DNA of 27,784 nt from CAYFJO01 sp964343305 (GTDB taxonomy: Bacteria > Planctomycetota > Planctomycetia > Pirellulales > Pirellulaceae): contig CAYFJO010000104.1 of NCBI GenBank assembly GCA_964343305.1, forward strand, positions 1-27,784, in the 5' to 3' direction. Below the pieces are notes generated by a model. The model did not search any database. It worked only from the letters and a program-made list of their open reading frames with translations, and was not told the DNA's origin. Shown piece by piece: positions 6,947 through 14,818 of this stretch. Position 1 is the first letter of the stretch; every line of letters begins with the position of its first letter. Both the position numbers and the translations under genes were made by a program.

Positions 6947-7330
6947 TCAGTCGAGTTTGATCGAAAAAACTAGGACGAAGATTCCAGCGATGAAGGCCAG
7001 GGCTACCAGCGTCGCAATCAACAGTCCCTGCCAACGGACTGGCTCATATTCCATCGCCGGTGCTTCGCCTTTTACGCGGGCACGCAAGTCTCGAATCAGC
7101 AGTCCAATTCCCGCGATCGCGATCGCTCCCGCCAACACGAAGGGAAGGATCACCGTCGGCCAGAATCCAGCGAAGTCGTACAAGGCAATCATGAACGACC
7201 ACATGAGTACTTGATCGGTCACGCCCGCTTCGAAGTCGACCATCTTCCAGTAGTGCTCGTAAGCCCAAAACAAAAACACGCCACCAAATAGCATGATCAC
7301 CCAAGGTGGCGGAAGCTTGCCTTGTTGCAT
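6947..7330 (-). CDS. Small membrane protein, three helices, function unknown
   Basis: A 127-residue protein from ATG 7330. It has three clear hydrophobic helices: about residues 10-25 (VIMLFGGVFLFWAYEHYW), 57-80 (FWPTVILPFVLAGAIAIAG) and 104-124 (LLIATLVALAFIAGIFVLVF), joined by a short basic loop (RDLRARVKGEAPAMEYEPVR). No catalytic motif is visible. It is divergent from mtnB, with 147 bp between the starts. The stretch 6802-6946 past its end holds nothing recognised. Confidence 0.8.
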   Translation of the reverse strand: MQQGKLPPPWVIMLFGGVFLFWAYEHYWKMVDFEAGVTDQVLMWSFMIALYDFAGFWPTVILPFVLAGAIAIAGIGLLIRDLRARVKGEAPAMEYEPVRWQGLLIATLVALAFIAGIFVLVFSIKLD

Positions 7331-7477
7331 GGAAACGTCTTGTCGCGAAAGGTTCGCCGGCGAGGCCGATGGCTGTACGAAACTAAGTTAGATCAACTTT
7401 GGAACTTCGAGCAAGCGGTTCGTTGCTTAGCCCGGTACTTTTGCTAAACTGGGTTCCTCATTCCTGGAAACAGTTGC

Positions 7478-8248
7478 ATGGCAAAGTCGACGAAGAAGTC
7501 ACCAAAGCGAAAAAATCCCCTCGCGGGTTGCAAGAAAACCATCGACGGGCTGCGCGAGTGCGGTGCGATGTTTCACAGCCGCGGCTGGTCGGTCGGGACG
7601 AGCAGCAATTACAGCGTGATCGTGCAACGCGATCCGGTAGAACTGATCGTCACGGCCAGCGGCAAGCACAAAGAACGGCTTGAGCGCGACGATTTCGTTC
7701 GCATAGGAGCCGATGGCAAGCCGACCGTCGATGGACAACCCAAGTCGTCGGCCGAGACGATGTTGCATGTCGTGTTGGCCGAGCAGCCTGAAGTCGGCGC
7801 GGTGTTGCATACGCATTCAGTTTGGTCGACGGTGTTGTCCGATTTTTATGCGGCCGACGGTGGCTTTGAAATCGAAGGCTACGAAATGCTCAAGGGCCTG
7901 GCGGGCGTTCAAACACATGATACGTCTGCTTGGGTCCAAATCTTCGACAACACGCAAGACATTCCCGCGCTCGCCGAGGAAGTTACGCGACGATTGAATG
8001 ACGCCGAAAGACCACTAACGCACGGGTTTCTGATTCGTCGCCACGGACTGTACACATGGGGCGTCGACTTGGACGAGGCTCGCCGTCAGATTGAAATCTT
8101 CGAATTTCTGTTTGAGTGCGTTGGCCGACTACTAATGCTGACGGGCCAGGTGCCGGATGCCACCAGTTCAGCTTACTCTTACATTCAGACTTCCGAAGTC
8201 CAAGAAGACTTCGGAAGTCGAAATACCACTAACTCTGGAGATAATTGA
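7478..8248 (+). CDS. mtnB: Methylthioribulose-1-phosphate dehydratase (class II aldolase family)
   Basis: MtnB dehydrates 5-methylthioribulose-1-phosphate to the diketone in the methionine salvage pathway. The 256-residue protein shows the family's conserved parts: RGWSVGTSSNYSV (35-47), VTASGKHKERLERDDFV (58-75), the Zn ligands H111/H113 in VLHTHSVWSTVLS, the catalytic acid near E136 in GYEMLKGL, and the third Zn ligand H189 in FLIRRHGLYTWG. Assignment to MtnB rather than another class II aldolase rests on these motifs and on the neighbours mtnD and mtnC. The last 20 codons contain a perfect palindromic repeat (8188-8219), so the C-terminal tail is probably not native to the enzyme. It overlaps mtnD in a TGATG junction. 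Confidence 0.93.
   Translation: MAKSTKKSPKRKNPLAGCKKTIDGLRECGAMFHSRGWSVGTSSNYSVIVQRDPVELIVTASGKHKERLERDDFVRIGADGKPTVDGQPKSSAETMLHVVLAEQPEVGAVLHTHSVWSTVLSDFYAADGGFEIEGYEMLKGLAGVQTHDTSAWVQIFDNTQDIPALAEEVTRRLNDAERPLTHGFLIRRHGLYTWGVDLDEARRQIEIFEFLFECVGRLLMLTGQVPDATSSAYSYIQTSEVQEDFGSRNTTNSGDN
8188..8219. repeat. Perfect 13-bp inverted repeat inside the 3' end of mtnB
   Basis: GACTTCCGAAGTC (8188-8200) and GACTTCGGAAGTC (8207-8219) pair perfectly around a 6-nt loop, and each arm is itself almost a palindrome. The element is translated as TSEVQEDFGS in the MtnB tail. It could fold strongly in the mRNA just before the mtnD start. Confidence 0.85.
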
Positions 8249-8838
8249 TGGCCTCATTAACGATTCATGACGAAAACAGAACGTTGACCGACGCCGACGA
8301 GATTCGCGAATTTCTCAAGCCGTTCGGTATCTGGTACGAAAAGTGGGACGTCGAAGGCCGGCTCAAGGAAGACGCCACGAACGACGATGTGCTGGAGACC
8401 TACAAGCCGGAAGTCGATCGGCTCAACGAACAAGGCGGCTATGTCACGGCCGACGTGATCAGCGTCAACTCGGAAACACCTGGTTTGCAAGACATGCTCA
8501 ACAAGTTCAACAAAGAACACACGCACAGCGAAGATGAAGTTCGCTTCGTCGTCCAAGGACAAGGCGTGTTTCAAGTGCACCCGGACGATGGCCCGGTGTT
8601 TGGCATTCACGTCGAGAGCGGCGACTTGATCAACGTGCCCAAGGGAACGAAACATTGGTTCGACCTGTGCGCAGACAAGCAGATCCGCTGCATCCGATTG
8701 TTCATCGATCCAGCCGGTTGGGCGCCTGAGTATATCGACGGCAGCAATTTGCACGAAAACTATCTGCCAGTGTGCTTTGGCCCGGAGTTCATTCCACCCG
8801 AAGGCACGGACGGTGTTGATTCGGTTGTGAAAGTGTGA
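8248..8838 (+). CDS. mtnD: Acireductone dioxygenase
   Basis: MtnD oxidises the acireductone intermediate of methionine salvage to formate and the 2-keto acid precursor of methionine, using a bound Fe2+ (or Ni2+, which gives an off-pathway reaction). The 196-residue cupin has all four metal ligands: H91, H93 and E97 in EHTHSEDEVRFVVQG and H136 in VPKGTKHWFDL. The start is ATG 8248 because GGAG lies 7 nt upstream and the ATG shares its A with the mtnB stop (TGATG), implying coupled translation. A TTG at 8245 is in the same frame but less likely. Confidence 0.97.
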   Translation: MASLTIHDENRTLTDADEIREFLKPFGIWYEKWDVEGRLKEDATNDDVLETYKPEVDRLNEQGGYVTADVISVNSETPGLQDMLNKFNKEHTHSEDEVRFVVQGQGVFQVHPDDGPVFGIHVESGDLINVPKGTKHWFDLCADKQIRCIRLFIDPAGWAPEYIDGSNLHENYLPVCFGPEFIPPEGTDGVDSVVKV

Positions 8839-8958
8839 TGCTGTGGTGGGTGAAATGCAACGAGTTAGTCGCCATCTTTGCGACCAGCATCAAAACCGCC
8901 GAAAAGAACAAGTCAGCAAAACGAGGAAAGCAGCCCACCGCATAAACAACACTTCGAC

Positions 8959-8982
8959 GTTCTACATTGAGAGTTCTACATT
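8959..8982. repeat. Tandem GTTCTACATT repeat upstream of mtnC
   Basis: GTTCTACATT occurs at 8959-8968 and again at 8973-8982, 14 bp apart, in the 172-bp spacer between mtnD and mtnC. The related TTCTACATTC also occurs in the hairpin at 11020-11066. It could be part of an interspersed repeat or a binding site for a regulator of mtnC. Confidence 0.5.
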
Positions 8983-9010
8983 CCCAGTTTCGTGACGTAA
9001 GGACTGTTCG

Positions 9011-9730
9011 TTGATCACTTTCAAAGGCATCGGAATTCTGCTCGACATCGAAGGCACGACGTCATCCGTTAGCTTCGTCTACGATGTGATGTTCCCATTC
9101 GCGCGGCGCGAGTTGGAATCTTACCTTGATGCGAACTGGGGCAGCGACGAATTGAATGCGGCTTGCGAGCAAATTGCCAAGGACGCGGGCCACGATTCGC
9201 TCGCGGCTTGGGATGGCGAAGACAAACAACAACTCGTGCGTGACGAAGTCGTCCGGTTGATGGACAACGATGTCAAAGCGACGGGGCTCAAGCAACTGCA
9301 AGGCCTGATCTGGAAGTCCGGTTTCGAATCTGGCGAAATGAAGGCGCATCTATACGATGATGTGCCGCCTGCGATCGCCACGTGGAACGAAGCGGGCAAA
9401 GATGTGCGCATTTATTCATCGGGCAGCATCGCCGCGCAAAAGCTGTTCTTTGGCCATACGATTGCCGGCGACATGTTGGAACAGTTTCGCGGCCATTACG
9501 ACACGACCACCGGTCCGAAAAAAGAAGCGACAAGTTACGAGCAAATCGCCGCCGACTTTGGCATCGCCGCCGGCGAGATACTCTTTTTGAGCGACGTGCC
9601 GGCCGAACTGGATGCAGCTCGCGCGGCGGGATTGCAAACGGCGCTGTGCATCCGACCGGGCAACGCTGAAGTTTCCGCTGACCACGGGCATCCGGAAATC
9701 TCTAGCTTTGACCAGGTGAACCTGAAATAA
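9011..9730 (+). CDS. mtnC: 2,3-diketo-5-methylthiopentyl-1-phosphate enolase-phosphatase
   Basis: MtnC is a HAD-family enzyme that both enolises and dephosphorylates the diketone made by MtnB, giving the substrate of MtnD. The 239-residue protein shows the MtnC form of HAD motif I, LLDIEGTTSSVSFV (10-23), in which the usual DxD is DxE; motif II near YSSGSIAAQKLFF; and motif IV in FLSDVPAELDAARAAG. The start is TTG 9011, supported by AAGGA 7 nt upstream. With mtnB and mtnD before it, this completes the lower half of the pathway. The 172-bp spacer with repeats suggests it may also have its own promoter. Confidence 0.95.
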   Translation: MITFKGIGILLDIEGTTSSVSFVYDVMFPFARRELESYLDANWGSDELNAACEQIAKDAGHDSLAAWDGEDKQQLVRDEVVRLMDNDVKATGLKQLQGLIWKSGFESGEMKAHLYDDVPPAIATWNEAGKDVRIYSSGSIAAQKLFFGHTIAGDMLEQFRGHYDTTTGPKKEATSYEQIAADFGIAAGEILFLSDVPAELDAARAAGLQTALCIRPGNAEVSADHGHPEISSFDQVNLK

Positions 9731-9804
9731 TCACGGGACCTGGAATAAATGACGGCGTTGGCCGCGAAACGGGAAGTGTGTTCGACGTCTTGTCGTGAGA
9801 CTGC

Positions 9805-9972
9805 CTATTCGATCAGCGGTTCGTTGACTTCCAAAACGCCGCTCGTATGATTCCTTGATGTGTTGCTCACCGCACACATTCTGGCCATGAAGGCCCTTGC
9901 CATCGCTAGCGTTGAAAGCGACCCGACACAACCGCTTTCGCCCGCCGACGTTGCGACGTCCATCACGGACAT
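9805..9972 (-). CDS. Possible small protein (55 residues), low support
   Basis: A short frame starts at ATG 9972 with AGGAAAG just upstream and ends at TAG 9805. The product begins MSVMDVATSAGESG, has a short hydrophobic part rich in Ala and Met, and ends LEVNEPLIE. It lies in the 286-bp space between mtnC and the next plus-strand gene, which otherwise shows nothing. No family is recognised. It may equally be a chance frame. Confidence 0.25.
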   Translation of the reverse strand: MSVMDVATSAGESGCVGSLSTLAMARAFMARMCAVSNTSRNHTSGVLEVNEPLIE

Positions 9973-10016
9973 TCTTTCCTAACCCATACCTCTTGCCAAT
10001 CTAACTGGAATCAACG

Positions 10017-11027
10017 ATGGCCTTCCGTTCGACCGCCCTGTTCCACTCCTTCATTTTTCTGCACGCTGTTGTGAGTCTCTCGCAAGCGGAACCACCACGT
10101 GTCCATTTCGATACGACTTATACGGTGCAATGCCAGGATGTTTCCACGGAAGAGTTCTTGCAGACCAGTCCCAGCGAGCGGTTGATCGAAGCGCGTTTCC
10201 AAGTGTCTTCTTTGATCACGAAAGGCGAGGAAGACGATTTGATCCAGTATTTCTATCGCATCGAGAGCCCGCACGGAGCACTTCGAATCGCCGACTTTTC
10301 GCCGCAAACGACGCTCGCCGCCGAGCATGCCGGCAACATCACGGTTGAGAAGCAAGACTCGACCGAGTCGACGATCGGTGCCACAGTGCCGATTCCAAAC
10401 AAGTATTCGCCTAAGTCGGGGACATCCGCCGGTGTCACGAAATCCAATGGCACGAAAACCAAATTCGACTTGCTGCCTCCGATGGAGTTGCTCGCCGCCA
10501 GCGGAACGATTCATCGCGGCACGGGTGTCTACTTCAAATTGAAACCAAGCGACCGCACGACGCTCGAAGGAGCCAAGGAGTTTGTCGTCGTGATGCGCGT
10601 GTCGGACGGTTGGCGAGCCGACCTGATGCACATTCACTGCCGGGCGAATGGCTTCGACCGCGGCGTGGTGCGGCAGCTCGACGAAAAGCGATCGAGTGGC
10701 GGTGGCGATTTTATCGTGGCGCTCTACTTGGAAGGCGATGACGAGGCCAGATCGGCGGCGGACCAGTATGCACAAGCGGAAAGAAGATTGCGAAAGGCAG
10801 CCGTCTCCCATCAAGCGGATGCCCGAGCGCGCAATCCTTCCAGCCTCGTGGGGCAGATTGGGGCGCTGTTTTCGCCGCCCGCGATTCCCGAAAACTGGTT
10901 ATCATGGATCATCTTTGGATCGCCTGGCAAGCAACACCACCACTTTCCTGAGGCTGTTGGAGATGATGTATTAGAATATCAACATGCGAAGATGGCGTTG
11001 CTGAGCCTAAGTGATGCTGGAATGTAG
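10017..11027 (+). CDS. Secreted protein of unknown function
   Basis: A 336-residue protein with a signal peptide (STALFHSFIFLHAVVSL, likely cut after SQA at residue 24). The mature part begins with beta-type sequence (HFDTTYTVQCQDVSTEEF, RLIEARFQVSSLI) and has a charged middle, FLLPP-like and FVVVMRVSDGWRADL segments, then a hydrophilic Ala/Arg/Gln helix (about 245-270). No catalytic motif or known domain is recognised. The start is ATG 10017; no strong ribosome binding site is seen. Its stop codon lies within the left arm of the hairpin at 11020-11066, so the gene likely ends its own transcript. Confidence 0.75.
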   Translation: MAFRSTALFHSFIFLHAVVSLSQAEPPRVHFDTTYTVQCQDVSTEEFLQTSPSERLIEARFQVSSLITKGEEDDLIQYFYRIESPHGALRIADFSPQTTLAAEHAGNITVEKQDSTESTIGATVPIPNKYSPKSGTSAGVTKSNGTKTKFDLLPPMELLAASGTIHRGTGVYFKLKPSDRTTLEGAKEFVVVMRVSDGWRADLMHIHCRANGFDRGVVRQLDEKRSSGGGDFIVALYLEGDDEARSAADQYAQAERRLRKAAVSHQADARARNPSSLVGQIGALFSPPAIPENWLSWIIFGSPGKQHHHFPEAVGDDVLEYQHAKMALLSLSDAGM

Positions 11028-11072
11028 AATGTAGAAGCAAGAGGCCAACTTGAACATTCTACATTCTTTGTC
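11020..11072 (+). terminator. Likely intrinsic terminator of the secreted-protein gene
   Basis: GAATGTAGAATGT (11020-11032) and ACATTCTACATTC (11054-11066) form a perfect 13-bp stem, followed by TTTGTC and then TTTTTC. The stop codon TAG (11025-11027) is inside the left arm. The loop is long (21 nt), and the stem is AT-rich, so strength is uncertain. Confidence 0.5.
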
Positions 11073-11138
11073 TTTTTCATTCTCTGCATTTCCGCCACTT
11101 CTGACTTGATCGGCGGTGAACTAAGATAAAACTCCATC

Positions 11139-12302
11139 ATGTCCACCGCCGAGCAACCCAAGGCAACGACACCCGCCAAATCGAAACCTCCAAAGATGAA
11201 TTCCTATCCTCTCTGGAGTCCACGCATCTGGCATGGCATGCGCACGCGAGCGTTTTTCCGCATGATGTGGCAAAACCGATTTCGCGTGCATCCGATCCGT
11301 TGGTCGATGGCAATTCTGCTGGTGCCCTTTGCCTTGTACAACTCGGCGATGCACCGCATTCAACAGTTGTTTTATGGCCGAAAGATCGCCAACACCAATA
11401 TCGAAAAGCCGCCGGTGTTTATCATCGGTCATTGGCGCAGCGGTACGACGTTTTTGCACGAGCTGATGTCGCTGGACGAACGGTTCGCGTTTCCATCGAC
11501 CTATGAATGTGTCTCGCCTTATCATTTTCTCGTGACCGGCTGGATCATACCGAAGATGTTCTGGTTTATCCTGCCGAGCAAGCGGCCGATGGATAACATG
11601 CAAATCGGGTTCGACAAGCCGCAGGAGGATGAATTCGCGTTGTGTGCGATGGGGGCACCGACGTCGTACTATCGCATGGGCTTCCCCAACAACGAGCCGC
11701 AGTATCACGAGTTCCTCGAGATGGCGGACGTCAACGAGCAGGACCTGTCGCAATTTCGCGAAGCGTTGATGCACTTTGTCAAAACGCTGACATATAAAAA
11801 GAAGAAGCAATTGATCTTGAAGTCGCCACCGCACACGGGCCGGATTCAGTTGCTGTCCAAGATGTTTCCCGGCGCGCGATTCGTGCACATTTTCCGAAAC
11901 CCGTATTCGATCTTCGCGTCGACGCGTCGGTTGTGGCAGACAATGGACGTGGTGCAAGGCTTTCAAATCCCGAAACATGACGATTTGGACGAATATATTT
12001 TCGATTGCTTCGAGCGAATGTATCGAGGGTTTCATCGACAGCGGCAGAATATCAATCCCGCGCACATTTGCGACGTGCGCTACGAAGACTTGGTCCAAGA
12101 CCCGATCGGCGAAGTGCAGGCGGTGTATGAAAAACTTGGGCTGGGCGATTTTGACGACGTACGAGAGAAGATCGAGGCGCATGTCGCGGACCGGCGGGAC
12201 TACAAACCGAACAAACACGAGCTGGACGCAGGCATCAAGTCTCAAATCGCCGAGCGCTGGTCGGACTACTTGGAACGATACGGTTACGAAGTCGAAACGT
12301 AA
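11139..12302 (+). CDS. Sulfotransferase family protein
   Basis: The protein (387 residues) should move a sulfonate group from PAPS to an unknown acceptor. The PAPS 5'-phosphosulfate loop is visible as FIIGHWRSGTTFLHELM (94-110), with the R-S-G-T-T core, and the 3'-phosphate site as FVHIFRNPYSIFASTRRLW (248-266). KSPPHTGRI (228-236) and ICDVRYEDLVQDP near residue 310 are also typical. A basic, Pro-rich N-terminus and a hydrophobic stretch at about 55-70 (WSMAILLVPFALY) precede the domain and may attach it to the membrane. This set matches the Sulfotransfer_3 type. Such enzymes are unusually numerous in planctomycetes. The start is ATG 11139. Confidence 0.88.
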   Translation: MSTAEQPKATTPAKSKPPKMNSYPLWSPRIWHGMRTRAFFRMMWQNRFRVHPIRWSMAILLVPFALYNSAMHRIQQLFYGRKIANTNIEKPPVFIIGHWRSGTTFLHELMSLDERFAFPSTYECVSPYHFLVTGWIIPKMFWFILPSKRPMDNMQIGFDKPQEDEFALCAMGAPTSYYRMGFPNNEPQYHEFLEMADVNEQDLSQFREALMHFVKTLTYKKKKQLILKSPPHTGRIQLLSKMFPGARFVHIFRNPYSIFASTRRLWQTMDVVQGFQIPKHDDLDEYIFDCFERMYRGFHRQRQNINPAHICDVRYEDLVQDPIGEVQAVYEKLGLGDFDDVREKIEAHVADRRDYKPNKHELDAGIKSQIAERWSDYLERYGYEVET

Positions 12303-12361
12303 CGAAATCTCTTGTTCAATTAACCTCGCCACGCAATGATGCGTAAGAAAGGATGAAATCG

Positions 12362-12889
12362 ATGTCGCCGTCCGCAGAAGACCTTGTCGCGTTGATTAGC
12401 AAAGAAGCTCACGATGAAATGAACGATGCAGTCGGCGCGATCAAGCACTGTTTCGATCAATTGAGCGAAGAACAGATTTGGTGGCGGCCCGATGAATCGA
12501 TGAACAGCATCGGAAACCTGGTGTTGCACGTCTGCGGCAACATGCGGCAGTGGATCGTTTCGGGCGTAGGTGGTGAACCGGACGCTCGCCAGCGGCAGTC
12601 GGAGTTCGATGAACGCGGACCGATTTCGAAAGTGGAACTGTTGCAAAAGCTCGACGATACGTTGTCTGACGTCAAGGCAGTATTCGCTCGAGTGACACCG
12701 CACGACCTCGCGCAGCAGCACCGCATTCAAGGGTTCGATGTGACCCGGCTTCAAGCGATATTTCACAGCATGGCCCATCTTCGAGGACACACTCAAGAAA
12801 TCGTACAGCTCACAAGAAGCCAAATCGGCGATCAATACAAGTTTATTTTTGTCCCAAGTACGCTCGATGAAGGTAGTCAAACGTCATGA
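12362..12889 (+). CDS. DinB-like (DUF1572 type) putative metal-dependent protein
   Basis: A protein of 175 residues predicted to be a four-helix bundle of the DinB/YfiT superfamily. Using the numbering from the upstream ATG 12353, likely metal ligands are H59 in GNLVLHVCGNMRQW and H142/H146 in SMAHLRGHTQEIVQLTR, a pattern of the family. ATG 12362 is preferred because AAAGGA lies 8 nt upstream; ATG 12353 overlaps that site. The enzyme activity is unknown; relatives include thiol-dependent transferases. The stop overlaps the start of the acetyltransferase by ATGA, so the two are translationally coupled. Confidence 0.85.
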   Translation: MSPSAEDLVALISKEAHDEMNDAVGAIKHCFDQLSEEQIWWRPDESMNSIGNLVLHVCGNMRQWIVSGVGGEPDARQRQSEFDERGPISKVELLQKLDDTLSDVKAVFARVTPHDLAQQHRIQGFDVTRLQAIFHSMAHLRGHTQEIVQLTRSQIGDQYKFIFVPSTLDEGSQTS

Positions 12890-13302
12890 CGGTGCAATAC
12901 ACGATCGAACCGCAGCTTTCGCCGGAAGAGTTTGTTGATGTGCTGCGCCGGTCAACACTCGCCGAACGACGCCCAGCCGATGATTTGCCTCGCATCCGTG
13001 GCATGCTGGAAAATGCAAACATCATCGTAACTGCAAGAGTTGACAACCATTTGATCGGAGTTTCGCGCGCGATCACAGACTACTACTATTGCACGTATCT
13101 GTCGGATCTGGCGGTCGACGTTGAATTTCAACGGCAAGGAATCGGACGTGAGCTGATTCGCCGAACGCATGAAGCGGCGGGGTTGCGCTCCACGCTGATC
13201 TTGTTGTCCGCGCCCCAGGCGGCAACGTACTACCCGCACATCGGGATGGAGCAACACAACTCTTGTTGGACGATCCCTCAAGCTCCGATGGCGGACGAAT
13301 GA
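12886..13302 (+). CDS. GNAT family N-acetyltransferase
   Basis: A single GNAT domain of 138 residues that would transfer an acetyl group from acetyl-CoA to an unknown amine. The acetyl-CoA binding motif A is clear: DLAVDVEFQRQGIGRELIRR (74-93), with Q-R-Q-G-I-G at the pyrophosphate loop. YYPHIGMEQHNSCWTI near the end is the usual beta6-beta7 part. The start ATG overlaps the DinB-like stop by 4 bp, and its own stop overlaps the ATG at 13299 in the same way, so the three frames form one operon. Confidence 0.9.
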   Translation: MTVQYTIEPQLSPEEFVDVLRRSTLAERRPADDLPRIRGMLENANIIVTARVDNHLIGVSRAITDYYYCTYLSDLAVDVEFQRQGIGRELIRRTHEAAGLRSTLILLSAPQAATYYPHIGMEQHNSCWTIPQAPMADE

Positions 13303-13783
13303 ACGAATCCTCGTTGCTCGAACTTCGCGATCTTCAAATCGAGTACGCGCGATCACCGCGGTCGGCGAAGTGTTGGGTTACTTGTTCGACAAAAACAACA
13401 GCAAAGCATCTCTGCGTCGACTTTGCCAACGAGCCTTTGCGACGTTGGAGCCCGGCGGATTGCTGGTCTTCGACCTTGCCGAGCCAAATCGCAGCATGTC
13501 GCGTGAACCGACTCACCGAATTGAGGAAGATTGGGCTGTGCTAGTTCGGTTTGAGAATAACCCGCGCCGTAAACAGTTGACTCGCTACATTACGACGTTT
13601 CGCAAATTCGGTAAAAACTATCGGCGACATGAGGAAGTCCATCGCGTTCAGCTTTACGATCCAGCCGAGATCGCCACGATGTTGCGAGAAATTGGTTTCC
13701 GCGTGCGAAGATCTCGCAAGTACGGCGACTTTCCACTGCTTGAATCAACGACCGCCTTTATCGCTCGCAAGCCATTGAAGTAG
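13299..13783 (+). pseudogene. Class I SAM-dependent methyltransferase remnant with internal deletion
   Basis: The readable C-terminal half (13370-13783, 137 residues, frame open back to before 13345) matches methyltransferases: AITAVGEVLGYLFDKNNSK, ATLEPGGLLVFDLAEPNRS and MLREIGFRVRRSRKYGDFPL. The glycine-rich SAM-binding motif I that should precede it is absent. An ATG at 13299 overlaps the acetyltransferase stop (ATGA) and begins MNESSLLELRDLQ, which looks like a native N-terminus but is in another frame and runs only about 15 residues before joining the C-terminal part. The simplest reading is an internal deletion of roughly 100 codons with a frame change near 13340-13365. A separate short protein starting at ATG 13370 cannot be ruled out. 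It ends 3 bp before the adenosine deaminase start. Confidence 0.65.
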
Positions 13784-13786
13784 ACA

Positions 13787-14815
13787 ATGAAAATCTCAGC
13801 GAACGAATGCCAGTGGATTGAACTGCTTCCCAAAGTTGAATTGCATTTACATCTGGAAGGAGCGATTCCTTACGACGCTTTGTGGGAGCTGATTCAGAAG
13901 TACGGCGGTGATCCGGCCCTGCCCGATTTAGACTCGCTGCGCCAAAAGCTCACGTACCGAGACTTTTCACACTTCATCGATACTTGGGTTTGGAAGAACA
14001 GTTTCCTGCGCGAGTACGACGATTTTACGTTCATTGCCGAGGCTGTTGCACGCGACTTGGTGAAACAAAACATCCGCTACGCGGAAGTGTTTTATTCGCC
14101 GCGAGACTTCGCACGCCATGGTTTGGAATCTCAGAAACTGACCGAGGCGATTCGCAGTGGATTGTCGCAGGTGGACGACATTGAAGTGAAACTGGTGGTC
14201 GATTTGATTCGCGACTTCGGTCCCCAGAAGGGACGGGAGACGCTCTTGGAAATCAATGAGGTCCGCGACTTGGGAGTCATCGGAGTCGGCATTGGCGGCA
14301 GCGAGCAGTTGTATCCGCCCGAAGTGTTTGCTCCTGTATACGAATCGGCGAGAGAGTTGGGTTTTCGCACCAATGCTCATGCGGGCGAAGCGGCTGGACC
14401 TCAGAGTGTTTGGGGAGCGATCCAGGTCTTGCGTGTTGATCGCATTGGCCACGGAACACGAGCGGTGGAAGACACCCAATTGGTCGAACACCTCGCGGCG
14501 ACGCAGATTCCCGTCGAACTAAATCCACTTTCCAACGTTGCGACTGGAGTCGTCGCGTCGCTCGCCGAACACCCGACAAAGAACTACCTGGACCGCGGCG
14601 TGCTGGTTTGTGTGAACACGGATGATCCGCGCATGTTTCACAACAGTTTGGTGGACGAATTTGTCGGATTGCGCGAACACTTGGGCATTTCAATTACAGA
14701 CGTGCAAACGCTGATCTTAAATGGTGTTCGCGCCTCTTGGTTAGACGACGAGCGCAAGGCACAAATGTTGGAAGAATTCCAATCGCATCCCGCCTGGAAT
14801 TCATGCTCGCAGTAG
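13787..14815 (+). CDS. add: Adenosine deaminase family protein
   Basis: The protein (342 residues) should deaminate adenosine to inosine, or act on a related purine. All Zn and catalytic residues are present: H20 and H22 in ELHLHLEG, H198 and E201 in NAHAGEAAGP, H222 in RIGHGTRA, and D279-D280 in VCVNTDDPRMF. The substrate-region motif is LNPLSNVATGVVASLAEHP, closer to bacterial adenosine deaminases (S-N-V-x-T-G-V-V) than to adenine deaminases, though P-L-S-N is mixed. The length is normal for the family. It follows the methyltransferase remnant by 3 bp, and is convergent with the next gene with only 3 bp between stop codons. Confidence 0.93.
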   Translation: MKISANECQWIELLPKVELHLHLEGAIPYDALWELIQKYGGDPALPDLDSLRQKLTYRDFSHFIDTWVWKNSFLREYDDFTFIAEAVARDLVKQNIRYAEVFYSPRDFARHGLESQKLTEAIRSGLSQVDDIEVKLVVDLIRDFGPQKGRETLLEINEVRDLGVIGVGIGGSEQLYPPEVFAPVYESARELGFRTNAHAGEAAGPQSVWGAIQVLRVDRIGHGTRAVEDTQLVEHLAATQIPVELNPLSNVATGVVASLAEHPTKNYLDRGVLVCVNTDDPRMFHNSLVDEFVGLREHLGISITDVQTLILNGVRASWLDDERKAQMLEEFQSHPAWNSCSQ

Positions 14816-14818
14816 AAT

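Noticed and set aside
9731..10016. tRNA, tmRNA or other structured RNA in the mtnC downstream gap
   Set aside because: No T-loop motif, CCA end or stable cloverleaf could be found by eye.
11121..12332. 403-codon minus-strand frame over the sulfotransferase
   Set aside because: The plus strand has both PAPS-binding motifs; the minus frame has an Arg/His-rich shadow composition.
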